Shown here: positions 54,848 to 63,063 of the stretch, piece by piece | How the letters are laid out: each line of letters opens with the position of its first letter | Numbering within the stretch: the first letter of the stretch is position 1 | Assembly: GCF_001816145.1 (NCBI RefSeq) | Contig: NZ_MDZB01000033.1 | Coordinates: 37,608-101,607 of the forward strand | DNA from: Hymenobacter lapidarius | Lineage (GTDB): Bacteria > Bacteroidota > Bacteroidia > Cytophagales > Hymenobacteraceae | Reading direction: 5' to 3' | DNA length: 64,000 nucleotides | Translations under genes and position numbers: made by a program | Notes under the pieces: model-generated | Database searches by the model: none | What the model was told of the DNA's origin: nothing | What the model saw: only the letters and a program-made list of their open reading frames with translations

Positions 54848-54880
54848 CGGCGGCTAGTTTGCCCGTTGCTTTTCGTTTTT

Positions 54881-56254
54881 GTGTTGAAAAATCTTCGTCC
54901 GCATCTGCGTCCTACGCTGCTGCTCGCTTACCCGGTCATGCTGTCGCAGCTGGGCCACGTAATGGTCAATTTCGTGGATTCTGTGGTGGTGGGCCACATT
55001 GGGAAGGTACCCCTGGCGGCCGTGGGCGTGGGCGTGAGCACCACCAGCGTGCTGCTGGTGCTGGGCGTGGGCCTGAGCATGGGCAGCGTGCCCCTGGTAG
55101 CCGCCGCCGACGGCCGCCGCGACTTCCCCGAGCTTGGCCGCCTGCTGGTGGCCTCGGTGTGGACCAATGCGCTGGCCGGGCTGGTGCTGGCCGGGCTGGG
55201 CCAGCTGGTGCCGTACCTGCTGCCGTGGCTGGGCCAGCCGGCCGAGGTAGTGGTACTGGCCGGCCCCTGGGTGCAGGTCATCAGCCTGTCGCTGTTTCCG
55301 TTGATGGTGTTCCAGGGCTTCCGCGAGTTTGCTGAGGGGCTGGGGCTCACGCGGCAGGCTATGTGGCTGTCCATACTGGGCAACGTGCTGAATGGCGCGC
55401 TGTGCTACGCGCTGGTGTACGGGGCGTGGGGGGCGCCCGAAATGGGCATGATGGGTTCGGCCTGGGCCACACTGTTTGCCCGCACCTTGATGGCGGTATT
55501 TATGGGCGCGTACGTGCTGCGGGCCAAGCGTCTGCGGGCCGAGCGCGCGGCCGTGACCAGCTGGCTGCCGGAGGGCGCCACCGTGCGCCGCGTGGTGGAC
55601 CTGGGTGCCCCCATCGGCGTGCAAATGGCCCTGGAAGTGGGCGCTTTTGCCACGTCGTTGCTCATGGCCGGCTGGCTGGGCGTGACCACCGAAGCGGCGC
55701 ACAAAGTGGCCATCGACGTGGCTAGTATGACGTACATGGCGGCCAGCGGCATTGCGGCGGCGGCCACCATTCGGGTGGGCAACTTGCGGGGCGCGAATGA
55801 CTTGCCGGCGGCCCGGCAGGCGGGGTTTGCGGCGTATTGGCTCACGTTTGGGTTTATGGGCGTCATGGCGGTGCTGCTCATTGCCACCCGGCACGCCGTG
55901 CCCTACATCTACATCAGCGACCCGCTGGTGGTGGAGCAGGCCGCTACGCTGCTGCTGGTAGCGGCCCTGTTTCAGGTGTCCGACGGCTTGCAGGTGGTGG
56001 GCCTGGGCGCCCTGCGCGGCCTGGAAGACGTGAAGGTGCCCTCGGTGGTGGCCCTGCTGGCGTATTGGGCGGTGGCTCTGCCGCTGGGGTATTTCCTGGG
56101 CTTCAAGCTGGGCATGGGCGCGCCCGGCGTATGGACCGGCCTGCTCGTGGGCCTGACCATTGTGGCGGTGGTGCTGTTGCTGCGTTTCCTGCGCGAAACC
56201 AGGCCCGAATACGCCGCGGCGCTGCCGGTTGCCGGGGAGCACGCAACCGCGTAA
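54881..56254 (+). CDS. MATE-family multidrug efflux transporter
   Basis: 457 residues from GTG 54881, chosen because the promoter excludes the earlier start at 54803. Twelve helices. Family segments LLAYPVMLSQLGHVMVNFVD (first helix with the conserved Q-x-G), HIGKVPLAAVGVG, GFREFAEGLGLTRQ, and in the second half APIGVQMALEVGAFA. Moves drugs or metabolites out of the cell with Na+ or H+. No linked regulator. Confidence 0.9.
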   Translation: MLKNLRPHLRPTLLLAYPVMLSQLGHVMVNFVDSVVVGHIGKVPLAAVGVGVSTTSVLLVLGVGLSMGSVPLVAAADGRRDFPELGRLLVASVWTNALAGLVLAGLGQLVPYLLPWLGQPAEVVVLAGPWVQVISLSLFPLMVFQGFREFAEGLGLTRQAMWLSILGNVLNGALCYALVYGAWGAPEMGMMGSAWATLFARTLMAVFMGAYVLRAKRLRAERAAVTSWLPEGATVRRVVDLGAPIGVQMALEVGAFATSLLMAGWLGVTTEAAHKVAIDVASMTYMAASGIAAAATIRVGNLRGANDLPAARQAGFAAYWLTFGFMGVMAVLLIATRHAVPYIYISDPLVVEQAATLLLVAALFQVSDGLQVVGLGALRGLEDVKVPSVVALLAYWAVALPLGYFLGFKLGMGAPGVWTGLLVGLTIVAVVLLLRFLRETRPEYAAALPVAGEHATA

Positions 56255-56281
56255 GCGGCCTGGGAGCTAGCGGTCTGAAAG

Positions 56282-56310
56282 TTGATAGCTTGTTCGTTGC
56301 AATATCTTTG
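56282..56310 (+). promoter_or_regulatory. promoter of the DUF922 gene
   Basis: TTG at 56282-56284, 18 bases, TATCTTTG at 56303-56310. Confidence 0.6.
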
Positions 56311-56461
56311 TTTAATCAATTGTAAGTCAAACAATAACTGACGACCAACAACTAATAACTTGCCGCGCTTGAGTGGTATTATTGAGCGATGGAGCAATTT
56401 TTGTTCAGCCGGCATTGTTCGGTTTGCCAAGCGTTATTTTCTTCGCCCTTACTACCTCTTT

Positions 56462-57058
56462 ATGTTCTCGTTTCTGACTTCCTTTCTGCTGGCTGCGGCG
56501 CTGTGGCTGCAAGGCCCTGCGGCCAAGCCCGGCGCGTCAGCCGGCACTGGCAGTCAGGCCGCGAAGCCCACGGCGGCCCCTATTCCGTGGTCCGCTACGC
56601 GCCGGCTCGTTGTTGAAGATTTCCAGTCCCGCCCCAAGCCGTACGAGAAGCTGGCGGCCCTGACGACCACCGACATCAAAGCCGGGGCCGCGTGCCGCGA
56701 CTTCGTGTTCACCGGCACGGTGCAGGCCACCTTCGACCCTACTGCTTCGTGGTTTCGCGACCCGAAAAACTTCACGCCCCAGCTGCTGCGCCATGAGCAG
56801 CTGCACTTCGATATTACGGAGGTGTACGCCCGCATCATGCGGCAAAAGCTGGTGGTGTTTCAGGCCAAAGCGGACTGCGCCAAGCTGCAGCCGGCTTTCA
56901 ACAACCTTACCAAGGCCGTGTACGCGGAGTGGGACCGGGAGCAAAACCGCTTCGATGCGGAAACCAGCCACGGCCTCAACGCCGTGAAACAGGACTACTG
57001 GGAAAAACAGACCCAGATTAAGCTCGCCCAACTCGCGGCCTTCGCGGCGCCACAATAG
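56462..57058 (+). CDS. exported DUF922 protein, putative zinc protease
   Basis: 198 residues from ATG 56462 (MFSFLTSFLLAAALWLQGPA, a signal peptide); the frame is open upstream without sense. The DUF922 core shows FQSRPKPYEKLAALTTTDI, FTGTVQATFDPTASWF, and RHEQLHFDITEVYARIM, where HExxH-like H-E-Q-L-H and the following acid resemble a metallopeptidase site. Function untested. Leader of about 150 bases after the promoter. Confidence 0.8.
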   Translation: MFSFLTSFLLAAALWLQGPAAKPGASAGTGSQAAKPTAAPIPWSATRRLVVEDFQSRPKPYEKLAALTTTDIKAGAACRDFVFTGTVQATFDPTASWFRDPKNFTPQLLRHEQLHFDITEVYARIMRQKLVVFQAKADCAKLQPAFNNLTKAVYAEWDREQNRFDAETSHGLNAVKQDYWEKQTQIKLAQLAAFAAPQ

Positions 57059-57080
57059 CCCCGCCTTGCCTCTCGGCTAC

Positions 57081-57088
57081 TACTTTCG
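57081..57088 (+). promoter_or_regulatory. -7-like box TACTTTCG, three bases before csaA
   Basis: Same box and placement as at the T9SS plug gene (21528-21535). No -33 at the expected distance. Confidence 0.4.
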
Positions 57089-57091
57089 TGC

Positions 57092-57436
57092 ATGGATGCT
57101 CCCGCGCTGACCTGGCCTGAATTTGAACGCGTCGACCTGCGGGTGGGCACCATTCGGGAAGTACATCCTTTCCCGGAGGCGCGCCGCCCGGCCTATCAGC
57201 TCCTCATTGATTTCGGCCCCGAAATCGGCCTGAAGAAATCCAGCGCCCAAATCACGCACCACTACACGCCTGCCACGCTGCTGGGCCGGCAGGTGATGGC
57301 CGTGGTCAACTTCCCACCCAAGCAAATCGGCAAATTCCGTTCTGAGGTACTTGTGACCGGCTTTCCCGATGCCGACGGGTACATTGTGCTGGCCGGAGTG
57401 CCAGGGCCCGTGCCCAACGGCAGTCGCCTAACCTGA
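57092..57436 (+). CDS. csaA: CsaA-type tRNA-binding protein
   Basis: 114 residues, a stand-alone EMAP-II/OB-fold domain. VDLRVGTIREVHPFPEARRPAYQL, SSAQITHHYTPATLLGRQV, and AVVNFPPKQIGKFRSEVLV match CsaA and the C-terminus of MetRS. It binds tRNA or unfolded proteins and has been called a secretion chaperone in Bacillus. Single gene with a probable leaderless start. Confidence 0.9.
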   Translation: MDAPALTWPEFERVDLRVGTIREVHPFPEARRPAYQLLIDFGPEIGLKKSSAQITHHYTPATLLGRQVMAVVNFPPKQIGKFRSEVLVTGFPDADGYIVLAGVPGPVPNGSRLT

Positions 57437-57449
57437 TTCAAGTTGCCGG

Positions 57450-57866
57450 TTATTGGTTCCGCTGCGGGATTGGCGGCGGTGGACTTAGCATGCCTGTTTT
57501 GGAAGGCTCCAGGCGGTTTTCGCGCGCCTTTAGGGTGTCAATTACCACTTTGTAGATATTGTCCAGGTCTTTGCCGTGGATGCTGTAATAGCGGTAGCTG
57601 CGCTGGAAGGCCGAGTCCGTTACCTGCTGCTTTTGCAGCAGCAGCTTGTGCTGCGAAAGGTAGAGGGCCCGCGAGGAGTCGGGGCTCAAGCGGCTGTTTT
57701 CCAGGCGCGCCTCCAGCACGTGCAAGTCGGTGAGCAGGGTTATCATCCGCTCTTTGGGTACCAGGTCGGCGGGCTGCGGGGGCTCTTCGGGGCGCTGGCA
57801 CGCGGGCAGCACCAGCAAGAGGAGGGGCAGCAGCGAGCCCAGGCAGCGGCAATGGAATGATTTCAC
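57450..57866 (-). CDS. DUF4296 lipoprotein
   Basis: 138 residues from GTG 57866; a longer frame has no signal and the GTG is only five bases after TAACTTTG. Lipobox VLPAC (LLPLLLLVLPACQRPEEPP). The mature helix-rich domain MITLLTDLHVLEARLE, ALYLSQHKLLLQKQQVTDSAF, SYRYYSIHGKDLDNIYK is DUF4296, found only in Bacteroidota and of unknown role. It shares a 37-base divergent start region with the DUF58 gene. Confidence 0.85.
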   Translation of the reverse strand: MKSFHCRCLGSLLPLLLLVLPACQRPEEPPQPADLVPKERMITLLTDLHVLEARLENSRLSPDSSRALYLSQHKLLLQKQQVTDSAFQRSYRYYSIHGKDLDNIYKVVIDTLKARENRLEPSKTGMLSPPPPIPQRNQ

Positions 57867-57871
57867 AGCCG

Positions 57872-57879
57872 CAAAGTTA
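57872..57879 (-). promoter_or_regulatory. -7 box TAACTTTG, five bases before the DUF4296 start
   Basis: Full TAnnTTTG match. With the divergent TAGCTTCG box (57891-57898) it makes a compact back-to-back pair. Confidence 0.5.
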
Positions 57880-57890
57880 GTCCCAAGCCG

Positions 57891-57898
57891 TAGCTTCG
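57891..57898 (+). promoter_or_regulatory. -7-like box TAGCTTCG, five bases before the DUF58 start
   Basis: TAnnTTCG variant placed as at csaA and the plug gene. Confidence 0.35.
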
Positions 57899-57903
57899 CC
57901 GAT

Positions 57904-58797
57904 ATGAACCCCTCCGTGCCTTCGGCCCTGACCGCCCTGGTGCGCCGCCTGCGCCACCTCGAAATCCGCATTCGCAAGGCGGTGGAGGCCCAATTGCAGG
58001 GTGACTTTCACTCCGTGTTCAAGGGCACGGGGCTGGAAGTGGACGATGTGCGCCTGTACCAGTACGGCGACGAAGTGCGCGCCATCGACTGGGCGGTGTC
58101 GAGCAAAGGGCACGGCACATTTGTGAAAACCTACCGGGAAGAAAAGGAGCAGCAGGTGCTGCTGCTGCTCGACGTGAGCGGCTCGCTGGACGTGGGCGAC
58201 GGCCAGCAGCGCAAGCTCGACGTGGCCCGCGACATTGCGGGCCTGCTGGCGCTTTCCGCCGCCCGCCAGGGCTCGGCGCTGGGCCTGTTTGCCTTCTCCG
58301 ACCAAAAAGAGCTGTACATGCCGCCGGGCAAGGGCTCCCGGGCCGCCTACGCCCTCATTCAGCGCCTGTTTGCCCTGGAGCCGGTTTCGCGGCGCACGGG
58401 CATTGGGGCGGGCATCAAGCAGGCGCTGGGGCTGCTGAAGCGCCGCAGCCTGGTGGTGCTGATTTCGGATTTTATTGATGGTAGCTACGAGCGCGAGCTC
58501 ACCATGCTGGCCCAGCGCCACGACCTGATAGTGGTGCAGATGCTGGCGCCCCGCGAGCGGCACTTTCCCGCCTTGGGCATTGTGCCGCTGCGCGATGCCG
58601 AAACCGGCCGGGTGCGCTGGGTTAATACGTCGGCGCCCGGTTTTAGGGCCCGGGTGGCCGCTGCGGCCGCGCAGCAGGAGAGCCAGCTCGTCAACATTTG
58701 CCGCCGCACCCGCACCGGCTTCCTGGCCCTGAGCACCGAAGGCGACTTCGTGCCGCAGCTGGTAAACTTATTCCGGCATCGCCGCCAACAGAGCTGA
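57904..58797 (+). CDS. DUF58 protein of the Bat gene group
   Basis: 297 residues from ATG 57904. DFHSVFKGTGLEVDDVRLYQYGDEVRAIDW and VSSKGHGTFVKTYREEKEQ form the DUF58 signature, then LLLLDVSGSLDVGD, a VWA MIDAS (DxSxS). First gene of DUF58, a BatD-like membrane protein and BatA. In other Bacteroidota this group is led by a MoxR ATPase, which is absent here. Envelope stress or aerotolerance is the usual proposal. Confidence 0.9.
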   Translation: MNPSVPSALTALVRRLRHLEIRIRKAVEAQLQGDFHSVFKGTGLEVDDVRLYQYGDEVRAIDWAVSSKGHGTFVKTYREEKEQQVLLLLDVSGSLDVGDGQQRKLDVARDIAGLLALSAARQGSALGLFAFSDQKELYMPPGKGSRAAYALIQRLFALEPVSRRTGIGAGIKQALGLLKRRSLVVLISDFIDGSYERELTMLAQRHDLIVVQMLAPRERHFPALGIVPLRDAETGRVRWVNTSAPGFRARVAAAAAQQESQLVNICRRTRTGFLALSTEGDFVPQLVNLFRHRRQQS

Positions 58798-58800
58798 CCC

Positions 58801-59772
58801 GTGACGCATTCACCCCCTGTTTTTGCGCACTGCCTGCCCCTGGGAAACCGGGCCGGTTTCGCCCTGCTGCTGGCGTTGCTGCTGGTGCTGGCCGGGCCCA
58901 CGGGGGGCGTCCAGCGGGCTGCGGGCCAGACGCGGGCGCTGCCGGTGCCCGCGGGCCGGTTTCTGCAAGCCACCGTGCGCGTGGGCGAGCCGCTGGACTA
59001 CGAGCTGCGCTACGAGCACGCGCCCGACCTGGAAGTGGTGTTTCCGGATTCGCTGGCCGAATTCGGGCCGTTTGAGTACGTGGGCAAAACGTATTTCCCC
59101 ACCCGCACCCGCCAGGGCCGCAGCCTGGACCGGGCCATCTACCACCTGCGCACGTTCCGCCTCGATTCGGTGCAGCGCCTGGCCCTGCCCGTGGCCGTGC
59201 TCCGGGGCGAGGACACGTTGCGCGTGGCACCGCCGGCCAGCCGGGTGCGCCTGCGCCGCACGGCCGCGCCGCAGCCATCCGCCACCGCCCTGCCCGAACT
59301 GCGTCAGAACCTGGACCTGGTGCCGGTGGAGCCCGTGTTCAACTACCCGTATTGGGTGGCCGGCGCGGTGGCCGTACTGCTGCTGCTGGCGGGCAGCGCG
59401 GCCTTGTTTCGGCGCCCTCTTACCCGGCGCTACCAGGCATATAAAATGCGCAAAAACCACGGGTATTTCCTGGCTCAGTTTGCCCGCCACGTCGAACGCT
59501 TCGAATTGTCGCGCTCTGCTAACAATGTAGAGCGGGCCGTGGCACTGTGGAAAAACTACCTCGCCGGCCTCGAAAACAGCGAGCTAAGCTCCTTCACAAC
59601 CCGCGAAATCGTGGCCTATTTCGCGAACGAGGTCGACGTCAGCAAAGCCCTGAGCGCCACCGACAAAGTTATTTATGGCAACCTGCAGACCGAAGATGCC
59701 GAGGAGGTAGACCAAGCCTTTCAGCGCCTTCGGGGCTTTGCCGAACGGCGCTACGCATCGATAAGTAATTAG
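58801..59772 (+). CDS. exported membrane protein of the Bat gene group (BatD-like)
   Basis: 323 residues from GTG, three bases after the DUF58 stop. A signal or anchor (GFALLLALLLVLAGPTGGVQ), a beta-rich domain (ATVRVGEPLDYELRYEHAPDLEV, FPTRTRQGRSLDRAIYHLRTF), a membrane helix (WVAGAVAVLLLLAGSAALF, about 189-207) and a helical cytoplasmic tail (FELSRSANNVERAVALWKNYL). The layout is that of BatD/DUF4381 proteins between DUF58 and VWA genes. Assignment rests mainly on context. Confidence 0.72.
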   Translation: MTHSPPVFAHCLPLGNRAGFALLLALLLVLAGPTGGVQRAAGQTRALPVPAGRFLQATVRVGEPLDYELRYEHAPDLEVVFPDSLAEFGPFEYVGKTYFPTRTRQGRSLDRAIYHLRTFRLDSVQRLALPVAVLRGEDTLRVAPPASRVRLRRTAAPQPSATALPELRQNLDLVPVEPVFNYPYWVAGAVAVLLLLAGSAALFRRPLTRRYQAYKMRKNHGYFLAQFARHVERFELSRSANNVERAVALWKNYLAGLENSELSSFTTREIVAYFANEVDVSKALSATDKVIYGNLQTEDAEEVDQAFQRLRGFAERRYASISN

Positions 59773-59879
59773 TAATTATTAATTATCAGCCAGCAATTCG
59801 TACTGGTTTTAAAGCATTGCGTCAATTGTTTATTTTCTTAAATACTGCTGGACAGCTATTTATTAATTGCTAACTAAAC

Positions 59880-60902
59880 TTGAGCGATTTTTTCACCCTT
59901 TTGCGCTACACTACCCTGGCGGGCTACCAGTGGCAGGAGCCGCGGCTGCTGCTGCTCATTGCGGTAGTGCCCCTGCTGTTTGTGCTGCGCTGGGCACTGG
60001 CCCGGCGGCGCGCCAATGTGGGGGTGGCGCTGGGGCCGGAGGTGGGCCCGCGCGACTGGACGGCGGCCCTGCGGTTTTTGCCCGATGTGGTGCTGGGCCT
60101 GGCGCTCAGCTTTGCCGTGGTGGCCCTGGCCCGGCCCCAGCGCACCGACGAGCGGGTGGAGCAGTCCGGCCGCGGCATCGACATCGTGCTGGCCCTCGAC
60201 GTGTCGGGCTCCATGGAAATTGAAGACCTGCGCCCCAACCGCCTGGCCGCCGCCAAGCGCATTGCGGCCGATTTTCTGCGCGGCCGGGCCGGCGACCGGC
60301 TGGCCCTGGTGGCGTTTGCCGGGGAGGCCTACTCGCTGGCTCCTCTTACCACCGACTACGAACTGCTGCAGGAACAACTGGCCAGCCTGCGTTTCGGCAT
60401 GATTAAGCTCGACGGCACGGCCATTGGCAGCGCCCTGGGCGTGGCCACCAACCGCTTGCGCGAGTCCACGGCCCGCACCAAGGTGTGCATTCTGCTGTCG
60501 GATGGCGAGAGCAACGCCGGCAGCCTCGACCCCGTGCTGGCGGCGCAGCTGGCCCACGCTTACGGCATTCGCATCTACACCATCGGGCTGGGGCAGGACG
60601 GGTTTGTGCCCTACGGCAAAAATGAGCAGGGCGAAACCCGTTACGTGGACACCCGCCTCGATGAAACGACCATGCGCGAGTTGGCCGCCGCCGCCGAGGG
60701 CCAGTTCTTTCGGGCCACCGACACGGCTGGCCTGCGCGAAGTCTTCAGCCAGATTAACCGCCTGGAGAAGTCCGAAATCAAGCAAACCCGCTACCGTAAC
60801 ACCAAAGATTTTTACCTGCCCTACCTCTGGCTATCCATCGGCTTGTGGCTGCTGTGGCTGGTGTTGCGCAGTGCTTTTTTGAGCAACCCGCTGGAGGATT
60901 AG
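59880..60902 (+). CDS. VWA-domain protein BatA
   Basis: 340 residues from TTG 59880 after a 107-base AT-rich gap. Two N-terminal helices (LLLIAVVPLLFVLRWALA, VVLGLALSFAVVALARP), a VWA domain with MIDAS LALDVSGSM (107-111) and further DGTAIGSAL and LLSDGESNAGS, and a C-terminal helix (LYLWLSIGL-like YLWLSIGLWLLWLVLRSAF). BatA sits in the inner membrane facing the periplasm. batB and batC are not found after it; a YggS gene follows. TTG start is unusual, but no ATG or GTG suits. Confidence 0.88.
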   Translation: MSDFFTLLRYTTLAGYQWQEPRLLLLIAVVPLLFVLRWALARRRANVGVALGPEVGPRDWTAALRFLPDVVLGLALSFAVVALARPQRTDERVEQSGRGIDIVLALDVSGSMEIEDLRPNRLAAAKRIAADFLRGRAGDRLALVAFAGEAYSLAPLTTDYELLQEQLASLRFGMIKLDGTAIGSALGVATNRLRESTARTKVCILLSDGESNAGSLDPVLAAQLAHAYGIRIYTIGLGQDGFVPYGKNEQGETRYVDTRLDETTMRELAAAAEGQFFRATDTAGLREVFSQINRLEKSEIKQTRYRNTKDFYLPYLWLSIGLWLLWLVLRSAFLSNPLED

Positions 60903-61065
60903 CGCGGCTGTCTGTTGGGGGTGGTACGTAATAAGCCAATAGCTTTTAGCCATTAGCCGTCAGCTTTCTTGTTTACATCCAAATGCTTACGACCGAATCA
61001 TTGGACAAGTAATTAAGGCCCATTACGTAGCAAGTGAAACAATTTAAAACCTGTTCTGATACGCC

Positions 61066-61734
61066 ATGTCCATTGCCGAGAATATCCACCGCATTGAAAA
61101 CGAGCTGGCTGGCACGGCCGCCCGCCTGGTAGTGGTAACTAAAACCCACCCCGTGGAGAAGCTGGGAGAAGCCTATGCGGCCGGTGCCCGCATGTTTGGC
61201 GAAAACCGGCCCCAGGAAATGGCCGCCAAGCAGCCCCAGCTGCCCGCCGACGTGGAGTGGCACCTCATCGGGCAACTGCAAACCAACAAGGCGAAGCTTG
61301 TGGCGCCGTTTGTGCACACCGTGCAAAGCATCGACAGCCTCAAGCTGCTGCGGGAGCTCGACAAGCATGCCGCCGCGCACGGCCGGGTTATCAACGGGCT
61401 GTTGCAGTTTCACATCGCGCAGGAAGCGACCAAGTCGGGCCTGTCGCTGGCCGAGGCCGAAGAAATTTTGGCCTCCGAGTCCTTCCGGCAACTGCAAAAC
61501 GTGCGCCTGACCGGCGTGATGGGCGTGGCCACCTTCACCCACGACGAAGCCCGGCTGCGGCAGGAGTTTGGGCAGCTGCGCGGGTACTTTGAGCAGCTTA
61601 AAGCCACTTATTTTGCTAATCAGCCGGCTTTTTGTGAAATATCGATGGGCATGAGCGGCGATTACGCCCTTGCCGTGACCGAGGGCAGCACGCTGGTGCG
61701 GGTGGGCAGCGCCATATTCGGCAACCGCGGTTAA
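61066..61734 (+). CDS. PLP homeostasis protein, YggS/PLPBP family
   Basis: 222 residues. TIM-barrel PLP-binding protein without known catalysis; controls vitamin B6 and amino-acid balance. K26 in LVVVTKTHPVEKL binds PLP. GENRPQEM, WHLIGQLQTNKAKL, and VRLTGVMGVATFTHDE follow, and SMGMSGDYALAVTEGSTLVRVGSAIFG closes it. Slightly short at the N-terminus but complete. Monocistronic by spacing (163 bases from BatA). Confidence 0.94.
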   Translation: MSIAENIHRIENELAGTAARLVVVTKTHPVEKLGEAYAAGARMFGENRPQEMAAKQPQLPADVEWHLIGQLQTNKAKLVAPFVHTVQSIDSLKLLRELDKHAAAHGRVINGLLQFHIAQEATKSGLSLAEAEEILASESFRQLQNVRLTGVMGVATFTHDEARLRQEFGQLRGYFEQLKATYFANQPAFCEISMGMSGDYALAVTEGSTLVRVGSAIFGNRG

Positions 61735-61822
61735 GCAGGGCCGGGCGGCGGAGTGGGGCAGAAGGGAGCCCGGCGGTGGGTGAAATTCTCCTATCTTTCC
61801 TCCGCCTGCTGCCACTTCGCCT

Positions 61823-62989
61823 ATGCCCCCTGCCGCTTCTTCCACGTCGCCCCCGCCCGTTATTCAGGCGAACCAGCACATCTACGACGACTATTTTCGG
61901 GAGGAGTTTACGCACACGCTGGACGAGAACCTGCTGCAGTTGCTCGACCGGGTGTGGTTTCGCTCGGAGCTGGTGGGCTTTGAGGATTTTCCGCAGCGCA
62001 ATCGGCCCGACCGGCCCCTGATTTTTGCCAGCAACCACTCGGGCATGGCCTTTCCCTGGGACGCCATGGTGGCCCTCTCGCACCTGTGGCGCCACCTGCT
62101 CAAAACCCGGGGCTCGCTCCGCGATTTGCCCCGCCCGCTCTCGGCCCCCATGCTCTCGCAAACGGCCCTGATGAACCCCTACCTGGTGAAGGATTTCTGG
62201 AAGAAAAACGGCTGTGTGGATGCCACAACGCTGAATTTTGAAACCATGATGTACTACCAAGACCACAACCTGATGCTGTACCCGGAAGGGGTGCCCGGCA
62301 TTGGCAAGGGGTTCAACCGCAAGTACCAGTTGCAACGCCTGGCCACCAGCATGGTGCGCCTGAGCCTGGAGCACGGCACCGATATCGTGCCCTTTTACAC
62401 CATCAACGCCGAATACCTCAACCCCTACGCCTACAGCTTCGAACCCATAAACCGACTGACCAAGAAAATCGGCATCCCGTTTCTTCCGCTCACGCTGATG
62501 CTGGTGCTGGTCATTATTCAGCCGTGGGCCTTTTACCTGGCTTTTCCGGCTAAGCTCACCTTTGTAATGGGCACCCGCATTCGGCCCTCAGACCTCACCA
62601 CCAAAACCCGGGACGAGCTCACCCGCGAAGACTACCTGGCCATGTCCGAGCAGATACGCCTGCAAATGCAGGCCGAAATGGACGTCGCCGTGCGCAACCA
62701 CGGCCAGAAGCCCTACCGCTGGGGCGAACTGTGGCAGCGCATCAAAGAAAACCGCCGGTTCTTTCCTTTTTTCCTGCCATTCGCCTGGCCCGCTATGTTC
62801 GCCGAGTTTGAGCGGCTGTACGTGATAGAGGGCCGCCGCAATTTTCGCATGCAGCTTGACCGCCCCGGCGCCTGGTTGCGCATGGTATGGCGCAACCCCA
62901 TCACCCTCGCCTACTTCGTGCCCGTATTAGGCTGGATACCCCTGGCCATCAAAGGCTACCGGGGCAATAAGCTAGGACAAAAACCGTAG
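61823..62989 (+). CDS. glycerophospholipid acyltransferase (LPLAT) family protein
   Basis: 388 residues. IFASNHSGMAFPWDAM holds the acyltransferase His (motif I, spacing longer than H-x4-D), MLYPEGVPGIGKG the motif III Glu-Gly, and KLTFVMGTRIRPSD the motif IV region. Hydrophobic helices near 235-255 and a C-terminal YFVPVLGWIPLAIKGYRG suggest membrane attachment. Likely 1-acyl-glycerol-3-phosphate or related acyl transfer. TATCTTTC at 61792 may be its -7 box. Confidence 0.78.
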   Translation: MPPAASSTSPPPVIQANQHIYDDYFREEFTHTLDENLLQLLDRVWFRSELVGFEDFPQRNRPDRPLIFASNHSGMAFPWDAMVALSHLWRHLLKTRGSLRDLPRPLSAPMLSQTALMNPYLVKDFWKKNGCVDATTLNFETMMYYQDHNLMLYPEGVPGIGKGFNRKYQLQRLATSMVRLSLEHGTDIVPFYTINAEYLNPYAYSFEPINRLTKKIGIPFLPLTLMLVLVIIQPWAFYLAFPAKLTFVMGTRIRPSDLTTKTRDELTREDYLAMSEQIRLQMQAEMDVAVRNHGQKPYRWGELWQRIKENRRFFPFFLPFAWPAMFAEFERLYVIEGRRNFRMQLDRPGAWLRMVWRNPITLAYFVPVLGWIPLAIKGYRGNKLGQKP

Positions 62990-63063
62990 TTGCTGCCTGA
63001 AACCACTGGCAGGACATTCCTGCCGCGCCTGCATCCTCCGCTCTCCCGCCTTCATCCCACCCA

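Noticed and set aside
57450..57977. Longer reading of the DUF4296 gene from 57977
   Set aside because: Would overlap the start of the DUF58 gene and begin with Arg-rich sequence; GTG 57866 gives a clean lipoprotein signal.
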